Below, in pieces: positions 44,073-54,085 of a DNA stretch of 64,000 bases. Origin of the DNA: Oegoconia quadripuncta (Eukaryota; Arthropoda; Insecta; Lepidoptera; Autostichidae); the NCBI GenBank assembly GCA_949316235.1, contig OX438755.1:16447151-16511150 (forward strand), written 5' to 3'. Every line of letters begins with the position of its first letter. Position 1 is the first letter of the stretch. Below the pieces are notes generated by a model that did not search any database, was not told where the DNA came from, and saw only the letters and a program-made list of their open reading frames with translations. A program made the position numbers and the translations under genes.

Positions 44073-44286
44073 AACCGCCTCCGTGGCTCAATCTAAACAA
44101 CATTGGATTTACGATTCAGAGGTCGCGGGTTCGATCCCCAGCGGGGTACATGTTTAAGTATTCGGTTTGATTCGTGGTAGGGTGTTGGGGTTTCCGGGTC
44201 AGTACGCTTCCACCTTCGACCTCATCTTCACTTAACATCAGGTGTGATTGAGGTGAAGTACGAACCTGTCGTGTATAAAAAAAAAG
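44073..44286 (+). mobile_element. SINE-A with ~130-bp internal deletion
   Basis: Intact head, B box GGTTCGATCCCCAG and CATGTTTAAGTATTCGGTTTG jump directly to GGGTTTCCGGGTCAGTACGC and the normal 3' end. Confidence 0.9.
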
Positions 44287-44295
44287 TAAGCTAAC

Positions 44296-44432
44296 CCAAA
44301 GGTAGCGTGGAACAGATCGCTTTTAGTGACAAGGCCGCGAAATTGTACTACCCCTTTTTCTTATTTATCGTTGTTATGCTTCTTATTGTTGTACAATAAA
44401 GAATATTTTGTTTGTTGTTTGTTTGTTTGTCC
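44296..44432 (+). mobile_element. LINE-4-type 3' UTR with (TTTG)n tail
   Basis: CCAAAGGTAGCGTGGAACAG, CGCTTTTAGTGACAAGGCCG, TTGTACAATAAAGAATATTTTG then TTTG repeats. It lies immediately behind the previous SINE-A. Confidence 0.7.
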
Positions 44433-44849
44433 TCAGACAATGTAGTTATTTTATTTGCTGTAACATCTACTCTCCCGTTATTTAACATAACCACTGTTGG
44501 ACATAACTTGATTGTTTCCTTTTGAAAGGCGAGCTCGGTAGTTCCTTAGTGATCTGTACGCGTCCTAATTTTACCAGTACCAATCACTTTTCACATTCGA
44601 TTGCTCTAAATCAAGTCTGAGTAGGTACGTTCTTGTTATGTAACATATTCGATTGATTGATTAATAAAGGCACTTCAATCGTCTGTGTTGATAAGCATCG
44701 ATATTTACCTTCACAATAAGCATTCTAATCAGTTTTCGATACTATCATGAGACCAGTAGCTATATTGTGCCATCTCTTTTCATTTTATCCAAACATTATC
44801 AAATTGTTATTGGTTAGTAATACGATTAGTAACAGTTTATTATTATTTA
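44433..44849. other. Spacer, nothing recognised
   Basis: No shared repeat or frame. Confidence 0.45.
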
Positions 44850-44917
44850 TTTTTTTATGCACATCGGGTTAGCACTTGACCTGTTGTTCAGTGAAGATGA
44901 CGCCGAAGGTGGAAGCG
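44850..44917 (-). mobile_element. SINE-A 3' end, inverted partner
   Basis: TTTTTTTATGCACATCGGGTT, AGCACTTGACCT and GAAGATGACGCCGAAGGTGG; stops where the plus-strand partial copy starts. Confidence 0.8.
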
Positions 44918-45068
44918 TTGCTAACTTAATAGCATTGTTGTGTTCCGGTTGTCAAAGATAAGATATCCAGTCCCCCAAATAAAAAGGGGTTACGATTCCA
45001 CCTTCGGTCTCATGTTCACTTAACATCAGGTGTGATTGAGGTCAAATGCTAACCAGTTGTGCATAAAA
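44918..45068 (+). mobile_element. SINE-A 3' half, head to head with the previous copy
   Basis: AATAGCATTGTTGTGTTCCG, ATCCAGTCCCCCAAATAAAA, CATCAGGTGTGATTGAGGTC and CCAGTTGTGCATAAAAG. Together with 44850-44917 it forms an inverted repeat with almost no spacer. Confidence 0.85.
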
Positions 45069-45720
45069 GAACAGATTGATTCTAGACAGGACATTTATTT
45101 AGTTTTGTGGAATTTTATATTGTATCATGTTTCAGGAGTAAATGCAGCTAAGCACCTATTGTATTGCAACGACCTAACTGTATTCATAATCTTTTGTATG
45201 ATATACTGTGATTTACGATATGATATTATAATATGATAAAGATTTTTCAATTTATTTTAAAGGAAATAAAGTCTGAGTTTTCTAAAGGCCTGCTTGTGTA
45301 TTTACCAGGGAATTAACGTTTTATTTATTGTTTATGTTCTTCTGTTCTGATTGTATGTACCTACCTATTGTGCAGTGAATAAATGTTTTATCTGTCTGTT
45401 TATCGAAATACATGAATGGTTTATCTAATTTTAAGGTAAAAAATACGCCCCGAATACAGAACCTCCTCCTTTTTTGAAGTCGTGTAAAAAGAAACCCGTA
45501 TAGTATCACTTACGTTGTCCGTCTGTCGCGACCCTTTTCTTGAGGGACGCGTGTAGATATCAATTTTAACCTTCTGAGAGCCGCCGCGGTCACCGGTGAC
45601 CACAAACAATTGATTTTCAATTGAGTCTGCGTGGCGGTAGTTTACATGTTACATGAAATACTTAAGTATACGGTCCATCGAAATTGTAAAAAGTCAACGC
45701 AATCAATAAATTATATTTAT
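45069..45720. other. Spacer, nothing recognised
   Basis: AAATAAAGTCTGAGTTTTCT at 45264 and AATAAATGTTTTATCTG at 45379 could be LINE tail remnants. CGCCGCGGTCACCGGTGACC at 45580 is a short GC-rich palindrome-like spot. Confidence 0.4.
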
Positions 45721-45721
45721 T

Positions 45722-45915
45722 ATTATAAATGAGAAAGTTTGGATGTGTGTTTGTTGGTCAATACGGCCAAACGGCTGAACAGATTTGGATGAAATTTGAT
45801 ATATTAAGACATAGGATACTTTTTATCCCGATAAAGCGAGTAGTTCCCCAGGGGGAAACATATCTACGATAACGCTATTCCACGCAGGCGAAGCCACGGG
45901 CGGAAAGCTGGTAGG
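45722..45915 (+). mobile_element. Family H (Helitron/Lep1-like) copy
   Basis: ATAAATGAGAAAGTTTGGATG, GAACAGATTTGGATGAAATTT, TTTTATCCCGATAAAGCGAG and CCACGCAGGCGAAGCCACGGGCGG. Confidence 0.6.
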
Positions 45916-46234
45916 TATATAAAAATTATACAAATACATCGGGTTTCATCATTACACAGGGGATATCAGAGATAGCTGTTCCGTTTGTGGCAGACAAGAG
46001 CCCAAACTAGGATTTCCCTGTACTATGGGGTGGTCCTGGCTCCCTAGAATTGGGAATAATCTAAAAATCGAATTAGAGGGATCAAAGGCTTGTGGGTAAA
46101 ACAACATCTGTATAATTTGGTAATGGATGTAAAGAAACATTTATTTAGTGTCTCCGACGACTGTATCTATGGAATTTTTAATGTGGCAATCAAGCTTTGG
46201 CCCCAAATTTAGGGCGGCAATTTACCAATTAAAA
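45916..46234. other. Spacer, nothing recognised
   Basis: No motif in the 62-codon minus-strand frame. Confidence 0.45.
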
Positions 46235-46365
46235 CACAATGCAACACTAATACTCTTTATTGCGCAAAATAATTTACAATAATTGTTGATGATAACAATA
46301 GAACACAATTAGGGGGTCTTATTACTAAAAGCAATCTCTTCCATACAACCCACAGCGATGGGACA
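46235..46365 (-). mobile_element. LINE-4-type 3' UTR, inverted
   Basis: On the minus strand GGGTTGTATGGAAGAGATTG, CTTTTAGTAATAAGACCCCC, GCGCAATAAAGAGTATTAGTG. Part of it (AACAATAGAACACAATTAGG, GGTCTTATNACTAA) is repeated at 46490-46527. Confidence 0.65.
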
Positions 46366-47494
46366 TTTGTAGGTAGAAAAACAGGTAGGGTGCACGATAC
46401 TGTCAACTAAAGAAATAATTATAGATAAGTATGCATATATATATAATAATAATATCATATTAATAGACTTAATTATATATATAGATAAATAAACAATAGA
46501 ACACAATTAGGCGGTCTTATCACTAAGTTGTGCGTTATTTGGCCCAAAATTATTTTGGATTATTTCGTATACTTCGCCCCATCAAATCAATCTGTCTATT
46601 TTGCTTATTGTTTTCTAATAAAAAATATAACTTAAAAATTAAATAATATTTTATTATAAGGCTTTAAAGGCCTATTTACCATAATAAAAAATAAAAGTTA
46701 TTTAAATTTACGTCTGAATAGGTACAGGAATTTTTTGGGTTTGTTATTGGATTTAGGGCTATTTCGTTTCGTTTTTAGGGGTATACTTTTGTGAGGTTGG
46801 TAACTCTGGTGGCAATTGAGTGTCTTATAATTATTTAGAGAATTCATGTACTGTAGCATCACCTTAAACTAATAATACAGCATGTTAGGGAGTTCGACAC
46901 ATCCGTAAGAAAGTGATAGTTGAAGTCGTTTGTAATATTTTAAACCAAACTTACATATTCGGAATAATCAGGTTTTTTTTTATGAAAAAGCATAAAACGA
47001 AGGTATAAACATACTAAGTATATACTGTATTACAGAAAACATTACATATTCTGAAATTAGACCTTCCAAGGAAAAAATTGGGAATTCAAAAAAACAGGAA
47101 TAAATTAAGATTTTGTGCTAAGGTTAGTGTGGCTGAAAATGTCCTAAATGTCTTCAATTAGCACTCCCATAAGGCTTTGCATCGACCTTCATAACACCAT
47201 GTATATAATTGTGTGTTTGTTTGTAAACACTTTATGTTAGGTACAACAGCGTCTCCGATACTGAATTTCGAAGTATGAAACACACATCGGTTATTGTGAT
47301 AGTATACGAAATGGGTACTAGATTTCGATAACGAATAAGTACATACATAAATAAAAACTTAAACATCCATGTTCAATATAATACGCTTTATCCTTTATAC
47401 AAGGAATTAGTGTGTACTCTAATTATGTTCGTCTTCATTAAACAAACATTTAACCCTAGTGAGTTTCAAACCGGCAACATTTGATTCCATGACA
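46366..47494. other. AT-rich spacer
   Basis: 46490-46527 repeats a 35-bp block of the preceding LINE tail. Otherwise nothing recognised. Confidence 0.45.
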
Positions 47495-47609
47495 TTTTTT
47501 TTTATGCACGACGGGATCGTACTTGACCTCAATCACACCTGATGTTAAGTGAAGATGAGGTCGAAGGTGGAAGCCTACTGACCCGGAAACCCCAACACAT
47601 TTGGGGGAC
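47495..47609 (-). mobile_element. SINE-A 3' third, abutting a LINE fragment
   Basis: TTTTTTATGCACGACGGGATC through CATTTGGGGGACTGGCTATC, then SINE-A similarity stops abruptly at the start of LINE-6 sequence. Confidence 0.85.
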
Positions 47610-47980
47610 TGGCTATCATAGCGCCTCATAAGCTGATTTAATCTTTATCGCCGGCTAAAATGCGTATCGCATCGTATGCAGCAAGGTTCCATAGATGTAT
47701 GTTCGACCTACTAATAGTTTTACGGCGAGGACGCCATTACTTTTTTCATGCAATATTTTAGTACGATCTCTTTGGTAGAATCATGCCAAGGAACTACGGA
47801 GTAGTATATTTCCCCTACCGACAGCGCTCCACGCTCCAGTTCTATATCAACATCATCTTTCATATTTTCAGTCACCCAGTGGCCTAGATATTTAAATTCA
47901 CTTACCCTATTGAGGACAGCACCACTCAACATGATTGGAGGCATGTACCCTGGATATCGACTACCTGACTTAAACAAACA
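47610..47980 (-). pseudogene. LINE-6 reverse transcriptase fragment (working name)
   Basis: The minus-strand frame 47977-47720 reads VLNRVSEFKYLGHWVTENMK then DDVDIELERGALSV, the block of a LINE RT where FKYLGHWVT(E/D)DM.DD.DIERERRAL is conserved. The catalytic core lies upstream and is missing. After the frame ends, YGTLLHTMRYAF-like residues near 47650 suggest the family continues in degraded form. Confidence 0.75.
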
Positions 47981-48169
47981 AACAAACTGTTTTTTTACTA
48001 TTATAATTTTTAATAGTATAATTTTTTAAGATACCAAATATCATATCAATTTATAGCACTAATGGTCTGTGAACAAAACATTGTTACATATAGACGGACA
48101 GAAACACAGAAAGACACCAAAAGTGGTGACGAGCTCACCTAATCTACTGACTTCATGACGATGATGTCT

Positions 48170-48320
48170 TATTTAGATAGAGCAACCCCTTAGTTTTTTG
48201 CTCGTTCTTCTCTCGGGAGACTGCCTAGTGAATGAGCGATAACTGCAATGTCATGACGATTTCAAATGTTATTCTTATAACTTACGAAATAAAACATTTC
48301 TGATTTGATTTCATTTCATT
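48170..48320 (+). mobile_element. LINE-1-type 3' UTR and tail
   Basis: TTTTGCTCGTTCTTCTCTCG, GGAGACTGCCTAGTGAATGA, TCATGACGATTTCAAATG and ACGAAATAAAACATTTCTGA, then a TTTCATTTCATTT tail. Nearly the inverse of 3600-3740. Confidence 0.75.
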
Positions 48321-48659
48321 TGACTGACGTACTAACAAAGTGCCTGGAAATCACTGAGTATTATAAAGAAGTATTAAATTAGAACATTATTAAATTCAAA
48401 TCTATTCTGATCCAATTTGCTTGTCAGAAAATGTGTTCAATTCTAACTTAGTTTAATATTCGAAAACGATACTAAAATTAAATTGCTATTTAATTACCTA
48501 AATTTATTCCTATACCCACTGGAATTACGAGTGTTTAATTAAAGCCTTGTTAATAAAATTTGTCAGAATAAATGCGTTTTATGAATTCCTAATTTCACAT
48601 GTAACAATAGATAATTGCATGAACTGCTAATTCGACTATTAAATGTACGAATAGAAACC
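48321..48659. other. AT-rich spacer
   Basis: Nothing recognised. Confidence 0.5.
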
Positions 48660-48860
48660 AAAAACTTAACAGCCAACGGGCGCCATAATGGAATTATTAC
48701 CATAAAATATACCCTATGATACTCCAAGGATCAATACGAATCTAACGACACCACGCTGTTCGAAATCTGTCAAGCCGTTTAGGCAACAGTAGGTAAAACA
48801 GAAATCTACATACGTACACTCGAAAAACATTACCCTCCTTCCTTGGGCAGTCGGGTGATT
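48660..48860. repeat. Dispersed repeat R4, copy 2
   Basis: ACCATAAAATATACCCTATG, ACGAATCTAACGACACCACG, GAAATCTGTCAAGCCGTTTAG and CCTTCCTTGGGCAGTCGGGT. Confidence 0.65.
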
Positions 48861-49085
48861 ATACAAAATTAGAACAGCCTCCTTAGACAAGTGTGCAACG
48901 TTTTCATATTTAATCAATGTTTTGGGCACCTACACCAATTATCTAGTCCCAAATTAGGCAAATCCTATATACTTAATAATGGATAAACAGTTATGTAAAT
49001 ATTAATGAAATAACTAAATATAAGAAGGACTTTCTCTTCAAATTGTACGTAAACATTGTTCAAATACCTACGTAAAATAAGTTTG
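48861..49085. other. Spacer with a short SINE-B-like scrap
   Basis: CTACACCAATTATCTAGTCC at 48931 resembles 53350 and 20200. Otherwise nothing. Confidence 0.4.
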
Positions 49086-49204
49086 GATACTAATGTTTAT
49101 ATACGTACCAAATTGTAAAATGGACATGGAAAAGCGGTCCTCTGACAGTGTTTTGACTCTTACTAGAACACCTCAACTCTGTTATGATTGAGTTGTCATG
49201 GTTA

Positions 49205-49368
49205 CAAAAATAAAGAGGCAAAGAACTCCACCGAGAAGAAATAAACACGTTTTTAACCCTCGGAACTAAATATCCGTATTTACCACACACTTTCTAGCGG
49301 GATTCGAACCCGCAACTATTGGTGTCGAAAGCAGGGTCACTAACCACTACACCAATCGTCGTAAATAA
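49205..49368 (-). mobile_element. SINE-B, 5' part with tRNA-like head
   Basis: The minus strand reads CGATTGGTGTAGTGGTTAGT (A-box region) and GCGGGTTCGAATCCCGCTAG (B box), then a diverged body (GTAAATACGGATATTTAGTT, CCGAGGGTT). Despite a tRNA look it is SINE-derived: the acceptor ends do not pair and the SINE-B body follows. Confidence 0.75.
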
Positions 49369-49590
49369 ATATTTTAATGACATTACGATCTTTTATTGAG
49401 ATACCTATTGTTATGCGTGCGTGATAGATTTAAATAACACAAAAGATGTCAAAATTGACATAACGAATGACATCTCAATCATCGTTATAGAATATCTGTG
49501 AAAGTGTCCATCGATGACGGTTAAAGATCCACATTGTTTTCACCAGTGAAGAATTGACGGGTGTCATTAAATTCATAATTCTCGCATGGC

Positions 49591-49708
49591 CCGAAGGCCG
49601 AATCTTAGGAAGAGCCTGGGAGAGAGGCGACACGGCGACCCACCACTATATAAGCCTACCACAGACTCAACGGTACATCATACCACCACGAGACCTCTGT
49701 AAGGCAAC
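49591..49708 (+). promoter_or_regulatory. Core promoter and 5' UTR of the Tweedle gene
   Basis: A TATA box, TATATAAG, lies at 49647-49654. Transcription would start about 30 bp downstream, near 49675-49680 (an Inr-like ATCATA covers that spot), leaving a 5' UTR of about 30 bases before the ATG. CCGAAGGCCG at 49591-49600 differs by one base from an FTZ-F1-type YCAAGGYCR site; FTZ-F1 is known to drive cuticle genes after ecdysone pulses, but one imperfect site is weak evidence. Confidence 0.7.
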
Positions 49709-50763
49709 ATGAAAGCGTTCTTGGTAGGTATCCGAGTGCAGTGAAAGTGTTGTGAACTGTGTGACCCTTCCCCAGTGACCGGTGAAGAGGACTGTTTCCT
49801 TATGGAACTGTGATTTGTGACGATTGCTTGATTTTATTGATACCGTGTCGCAAGCTCCAGTGTTTGAATTCAATTTTTTATTTAGATTTCAGTGTACAAA
49901 TTTTAGAACGGGAATATAAGATCAAGCAGTTGTGTTGTTGGTTGTTTTATGGAGTGTTATATGAGAGTTTTCTGCCGCAGGTATTAGCGGCCGTTGCGGC
50001 GCTCGGGTCGGCAAGGCCCGAGGCTGGATACAGTTACAGCGCGCCGGGAGGCGGCGGCGGTGGCGGCCATGGAGGCGGCCATGGAGGCGGCCATGGTGGT
50101 GGCTTCTCCTCCGGGGGCTTTAGCTCCAGCAGCTTCGGCATCGGCGGCGGCGGCGGCGGCTTCTCCTCCGGAGGATTCTCGAGCGGCGGCGGCGGCGGTG
50201 GCTTCTCGTCCGGCGGCGGCGGTGGCGGATTCTCGTCCGGCGGCGGCGGCGGCGGGTTCGGCGGCGGCGGCTTCGGCGGCGGATTCGGTGGTGGCGCTAT
50301 CGTCCAGAAACATATCTACGTCCATGTCCCACCCCCAGAACCCGAAGAACACCGCCCACAAGTGATCGGCGGCGGTGGTGTGCCCCAGAAGCACTATAAA
50401 ATCATCTTCATCAAGGCCCCCGCTCCTCCCGCGCCCGTCGCGCCCATCATTCCCGCCCAGGCCCAAAACGAGGAGAAGACCCTCGTCTACGTGCTGGTCA
50501 AGAAACCCGAAGAGCAGCCCGATATCACTATCCCCACCGCCGCCCCCACACAACCCTCAAAACCAGAGGTTTACTTCATCAAGTACAAGACCCAGAAGGA
50601 ATCCGGCGGCGGACATGGTGGTGGCTCTGGAATCGGTGGTGGCATCTCTGGTGGCAGCATTGGCGGTGGTATCTCTGGTGGTAGCATCGGAGGCGGACAC
50701 GGTGGTGGCTCCTCTGGCGTCAGCTCTTCCTATGGACCCCCCGGACAATCCGGCCCGTACTAA
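49709..50763 (+). CDS. Twdl: Tweedle (DUF243) cuticular protein, glycine-rich, two coding exons
   Basis: Structural protein of insect cuticle, expected to be secreted by epidermis and to bind chitin. The coding sequence is 49709-49723 joined to 49981-50763, giving 265 residues. Exon 1 encodes only MKAFL and ends at a GT donor (gtaggt); exon 2 opens directly after an AG acceptor in phase 0, so the joined N-terminus is MKAFLVLAAVAALGSA, a clean signal peptide with likely cleavage near residue 16. Residues about 24-110 are Gly/Ser-rich with GGGGFSSGG-type repeats. The Tweedle core (about 111-212) shows its usual four blocks: KHIYVHVPPPEPEE (115-128), KHYKIIFIKAP (142-152), EEKTLVYVLVKKPEEQPDI (169-187) and KPEVYFIKYKTQK (199-211). 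The tail (213-265) is again Gly/His/Ser-rich. A longer frame open from 49810 would read through the intron and lacks a signal peptide, so it was rejected. Orthology to a particular Tweedle gene cannot be decided here. Confidence 0.95.
49724..49980 (+). other. Intron 1 of the Tweedle gene
   Basis: A 257-bp phase-0 intron, GTAGGT...CCGCAG, interrupting the signal peptide after codon 5. It is AT-rich against a GC-rich exon 2. A very short first coding exon splitting the signal peptide is common in insect cuticular protein genes. Confidence 0.85.
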
Positions 50764-51038
50764 ACAGCGCGCGGAGCGCCCCCCTTGTGATATCAGCTTT
50801 GCCGGCGACAAATCTAGTTTTAAGTAGACAAAAAATTACGGTGCCTAAATGTATTTATGTAAATAGTAATTTTAATGTGTAATTTTAGTTGTATCATAAA
50901 AATACTTTTTTTTGCATAAAAAAACGATAAACCAAGGAATCCACTCTTTTTGTTTTCTACGCCCTCAACTTTACCCAATATCAGTTTAATAATAATTATA
51001 TTCCGACATCTCTTATAATTAGGAGAGTCAATAAGAGT

Positions 51039-51044
51039 AATAAA
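51039..51044 (+). terminator. Possible polyadenylation signal of the Tweedle gene
   Basis: The first canonical AATAAA after the stop codon, about 275 bases downstream. CATAAA variants lie nearer (50895 and 50915), so the true 3' end may be earlier. Confidence 0.4.
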
Positions 51045-51078
51045 AGAAACAAAATGTTTCTTAATCAATTTAAATTTT

Positions 51079-51217
51079 AAAATTCGAATTTGGGGAAAAA
51101 TATCTGAATTTTTAAATTATCTCTGGTAAAATACACAAGAGAAACGAATTGTGTTCATTTGAATTTCAATATTCGAATTTGGGGAGAAATGTAGACTTTT
51201 TTAAATTAGGAACAGAT
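51079..51217. repeat. Imperfect direct repeat downstream of the Tweedle gene
   Basis: ATTCGAATTTGGGGAAAAAT...TTTTTAAATTA (51080-51120) recurs as ATTCGAATTTGGGGAGAAAT...TTTTTTAAATTA (51172-51208), about 92 bp apart. Confidence 0.75.
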
Positions 51218-52587
51218 TCATTGATTGACACAAGGCAGTGAACAGGTGTCACAGTGTTTCGTAGAAAGTGATGTTTTCACCGAGTGGGCGATACAGACAC
51301 GACACACGATTGCACAACTCCGGGACAGTGTGACCCTCGTTGCATAATGCAGCCAGAAAGAAGCTGCGTATTACAACATCTATATAGAAAATAAAGTAAG
51401 AGTTACGCTAAATATTGATTACGCAACACACACTATTGCAGAAGCTTAACAATTCCGATTGCGTAAACCTTGACATTTGATATAAATTCAACTTTTTTAT
51501 CCTCATTTTTACGCCAATAAAAATTCATATTACAACTTTATTTAATTTAATAAACATTTTGTAAATAATAATAATATATTACAGTTACACGAGTTTTAGA
51601 GTGTAATAAATTATTTTGACCTAATGAACACTTAAGTAACAGCGGGTTAAGCCGAGAACAATAGAGAGGGGAAAAGGTATTCGCATTGGATCGGTGACTA
51701 TTGCGCAACCAATGATGACACGGAACGACCATTTTAACAAGTTTAACTGAATATTTATAACATGTGGAGAAACTTGCTTCCGTATGGGACATGTTTGGGT
51801 ATATCATAAAAACTTCCGTTAGCAATTCATTATGATATTCGATAGGTGTGGTAATGAGACTAAAAAACACTCGTGGCGTAATCGCCTGCGCTATTTGTTT
51901 TCGATTATCGAAGTTAAGCATCATCTGGCGGGGACAGTACTTGTATAATAATAATAAATAGTTGACTACTAGTTGCAAGGCAGTTGTGGTCAATAGACAG
52001 CGGCTTAAAAACCAGTCAAAAAAGCCTTTATTTTGTACGTATACAGGATATAATTGAAATAGTCAAATTTTACAGTTTTTAAACATTTCTTGTTCAAAAG
52101 GAAATTTTTCCACGAGAAAAAACCATATATTTATTTATGATTATTTTTTCTTTTCATATATATTTTATTAGGGATAACAAACAGGTATGTATATATTTAT
52201 ATAACAATAAGCCCAATATATTTCTTCATTATTAATTGTGATATATAGTCTACATGGCATGCGAACAAGCTGATTAAATCCATGTGAATGATTATCATTC
52301 AAATAGTCTGATATTTTATATTATGCTTTCTTAATACAAGTAAGTCATTGTTATATAGTATATCATTAAATTTATTCAAAGGAACATTATTAAAAAACGT
52401 ATAGGTACTTACGTTATCTGACATGCAAGTTTACCTTTTTGACTTAGTTGGTTAGGATCATTTGTTGAGATTTGGGCAGGTATGACACACATGGAATTAT
52501 TTTCATTATTTTTAAGTGACGATATAGTCGGAGTCGTAGCACGTGATCCCTACATCTGATGTATTTCTACTTCAGATACATCAGATA
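51218..52587. other. Downstream flank of the Tweedle gene
   Basis: No shared repeat from 51218 to 52500, which is unusual in this window. A 148-codon minus-strand frame (51547-51993) lacks a signal peptide, domain or recognisable motif; its CDS status is doubtful. GTAATCGCCTGCGC and ATTGCGCAACCAATGATGAC patches are less AT-rich. Confidence 0.4.
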
Positions 52588-52687
52588 GGCATCTTGAGAT
52601 CGCGTGCTTCATGTTCGGCCACATCGTCACTTCCCATCAGGTGAGATTGTGGTCAACCGCGTATCCAGTTAACCATAAAAAATAAAA
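52588..52687 (+). mobile_element. LINE-3 3' end
   Basis: GCGTGCTTCATGTTCGGCCA, CATCGTCACTTCCCATCAGG and GTATCCAGTTAACCATAAAA: the same 3' end as 55476-55570, opposite strand. Confidence 0.75.
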
Positions 52688-52721
52688 CCCCACGGACTCG
52701 AGGATCCCAACATTGTAAAAT

Positions 52722-52885
52722 TCAAACTCAAAGTCAAAAAATATTTACTTAATGTGGTAAAATGTATCAATCTATGAAATAGTTACATTATTAACTTAAA
52801 ATAAAAATGACTGCTTATTTACTGAGCTGTCTCCCCAGAAAAGAATGAGCAAGAAACTTAAAGGCTTCTCTTTTCTGTCTAGACA
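52722..52885 (-). mobile_element. LINE-1-type 3' UTR
   Basis: ATTCAAACTCAAAGTCAAAA (degraded tail), then TGACTGCTTATTTACTGAGC, TGTCTCCCCAGAAAAGAATG and AGCAAGAAACTTAAAGGCT. Confidence 0.65.
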
Positions 52886-52953
52886 GACAATATGAAATAT
52901 GAAAGTATTCATAATAGTTGTATGATTTAATGGAAAACATGTATATACATATT

Positions 52954-53232
52954 TGACGACCCGTTTGGTGTAGTGGTGTGAAATTCTGACCATGACCACT
53001 ATACCAAATGCGTACGGATTCAAATCCCGCTAGGGGCATATGTTTGTGTGATGAATACGGACATGTATACCCTAGTTATGGATGTTTTCATTTATAATAA
53101 GTATTTATATACAAAACAATATGTATTCATTAGTATATCAACAATCTGGTACCCACAACATAAGCCTATAGTTACTATGGAACTAGTTGGCGCTGTGTGT
53201 ATGTCCAAGGATATTTATTTATTTTATTTATA
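52954..53232 (+). mobile_element. SINE-B, full length
   Basis: Head GACGACCCGTTTGGTGTAGTGG, a duplicated TGACCATGACCACTATACC section, B box changed to GGATTCAAATCCCGC, full body and (TATTT)n tail. Confidence 0.88.
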
Positions 53233-53319
53233 TAGTTCTGTTAACAGTTCATATTACCCAACGACATAAAACAACTGCAAAATAACTTTGCTTTTTACCG
53301 GTCGAAACATACACTAAAC

Positions 53320-53566
53320 ATTAAATAAATAAATATTTAAATATTTTGGACACCAATCCTCTAGTCTCAAACTAAGCAAAGTTTGTGCTATGGATACTAG
53401 GTGACGGATAAACATACATAAATATTTATATAAACATCCATGACTCTGGAATAAATGTTCGTATTCATCACACAAACATTTACCCCTCGCGGGATTTGAA
53501 TCTGCAACCGTTGGTTTTGCTGATAGCGTCACTATATCCACTACTCCAATCGGTCGTCAATAATTG
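53320..53566 (-). mobile_element. SINE-B, full length, inverted
   Basis: From AATAAATAAATATTTAAATA through GGATACTAGGTGACGGATAA and CATCCATGACTCTGGAATAA to GCGGGATTTGAATCTGCAAC and TACTCCAATCGGTCGTC. Confidence 0.85.
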
Positions 53567-53627
53567 ATCGATTGTAATTTTGCCTACGAAAATAGGAAAA
53601 TAATATTTATAATATTGATCGATTATT

Positions 53628-53898
53628 CGACCTGTTTGGTATAGTGTTTGGTATAGAAACTCTGAACACTATACCAAAAGGTCGCGGGTTCGAATCCCGC
53701 AAGGGACATATGTTTGTATGATGAATACGGACACGTGTACCCTCGTTATGGATGTTTTCATTTGTAAAGAGTATTTATTTACAAAAAAAAATGTATTTAT
53801 GTAGTATATCAAGCATCTGGTATCCACAACACAAGCCTATAGTTGCTTACAGTAGAACTAGATGGCTTGTGTGTGTGTCCAAGGATATTTATTTATTA
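53628..53898 (+). mobile_element. SINE-B, full length
   Basis: Head CGACCTGTTTGGTATAGTG, intact B box GGGTTCGAATCCCGC, body and tail. Third SINE-B within 1 kb. Confidence 0.9.
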
Positions 53899-53943
53899 TC
53901 TAATAAATAAATATCCTTGGACTGTTTATTATATAATAAACAG
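53879..53943. repeat. Two adjacent perfect palindromes
   Basis: CCAAGGATATTTATTTATTA (53879-53898) faces its exact complement (53901-53920) across 2 nt. Directly after it, 53922-53943 (CTGTTTATTAT + its complement) is a 22-bp perfect palindrome. Confidence 0.92.
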
Positions 53944-54085
53944 GATAGCGTACATTGCTTGAAGGACTCATGGCCGTTGGGGAATAAGGTCCAATGGCAC
54001 CACACATACCAGTAATCGCAGCGTGAGACGTTACCCATAAGTTGTCCCGCTGGATGCAGGCCGCTTCCAATTGGCCGCAGAAGTT

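Noticed and set aside
49290..49368. Possible minus-strand tRNA gene
   Set aside because: Matches the SINE-B head and is followed by a diverged SINE-B body; no acceptor pairing.
49810..49980. 317-codon frame beginning at 49810, read through into the Tweedle exon
   Set aside because: The first 57 codons are intron: a GT donor follows MKAFL at 49723 and an AG acceptor precedes 49981, and the spliced form restores a textbook signal peptide.
49984..50827. Long frames of 84-189 codons on both strands overlapping the Tweedle exon (including 50375-50827 and the minus-strand 50553-49984)
   Set aside because: They are shadows of a GC-rich glycine-repeat exon; they are Ala/Gly/Arg runs with no domains.
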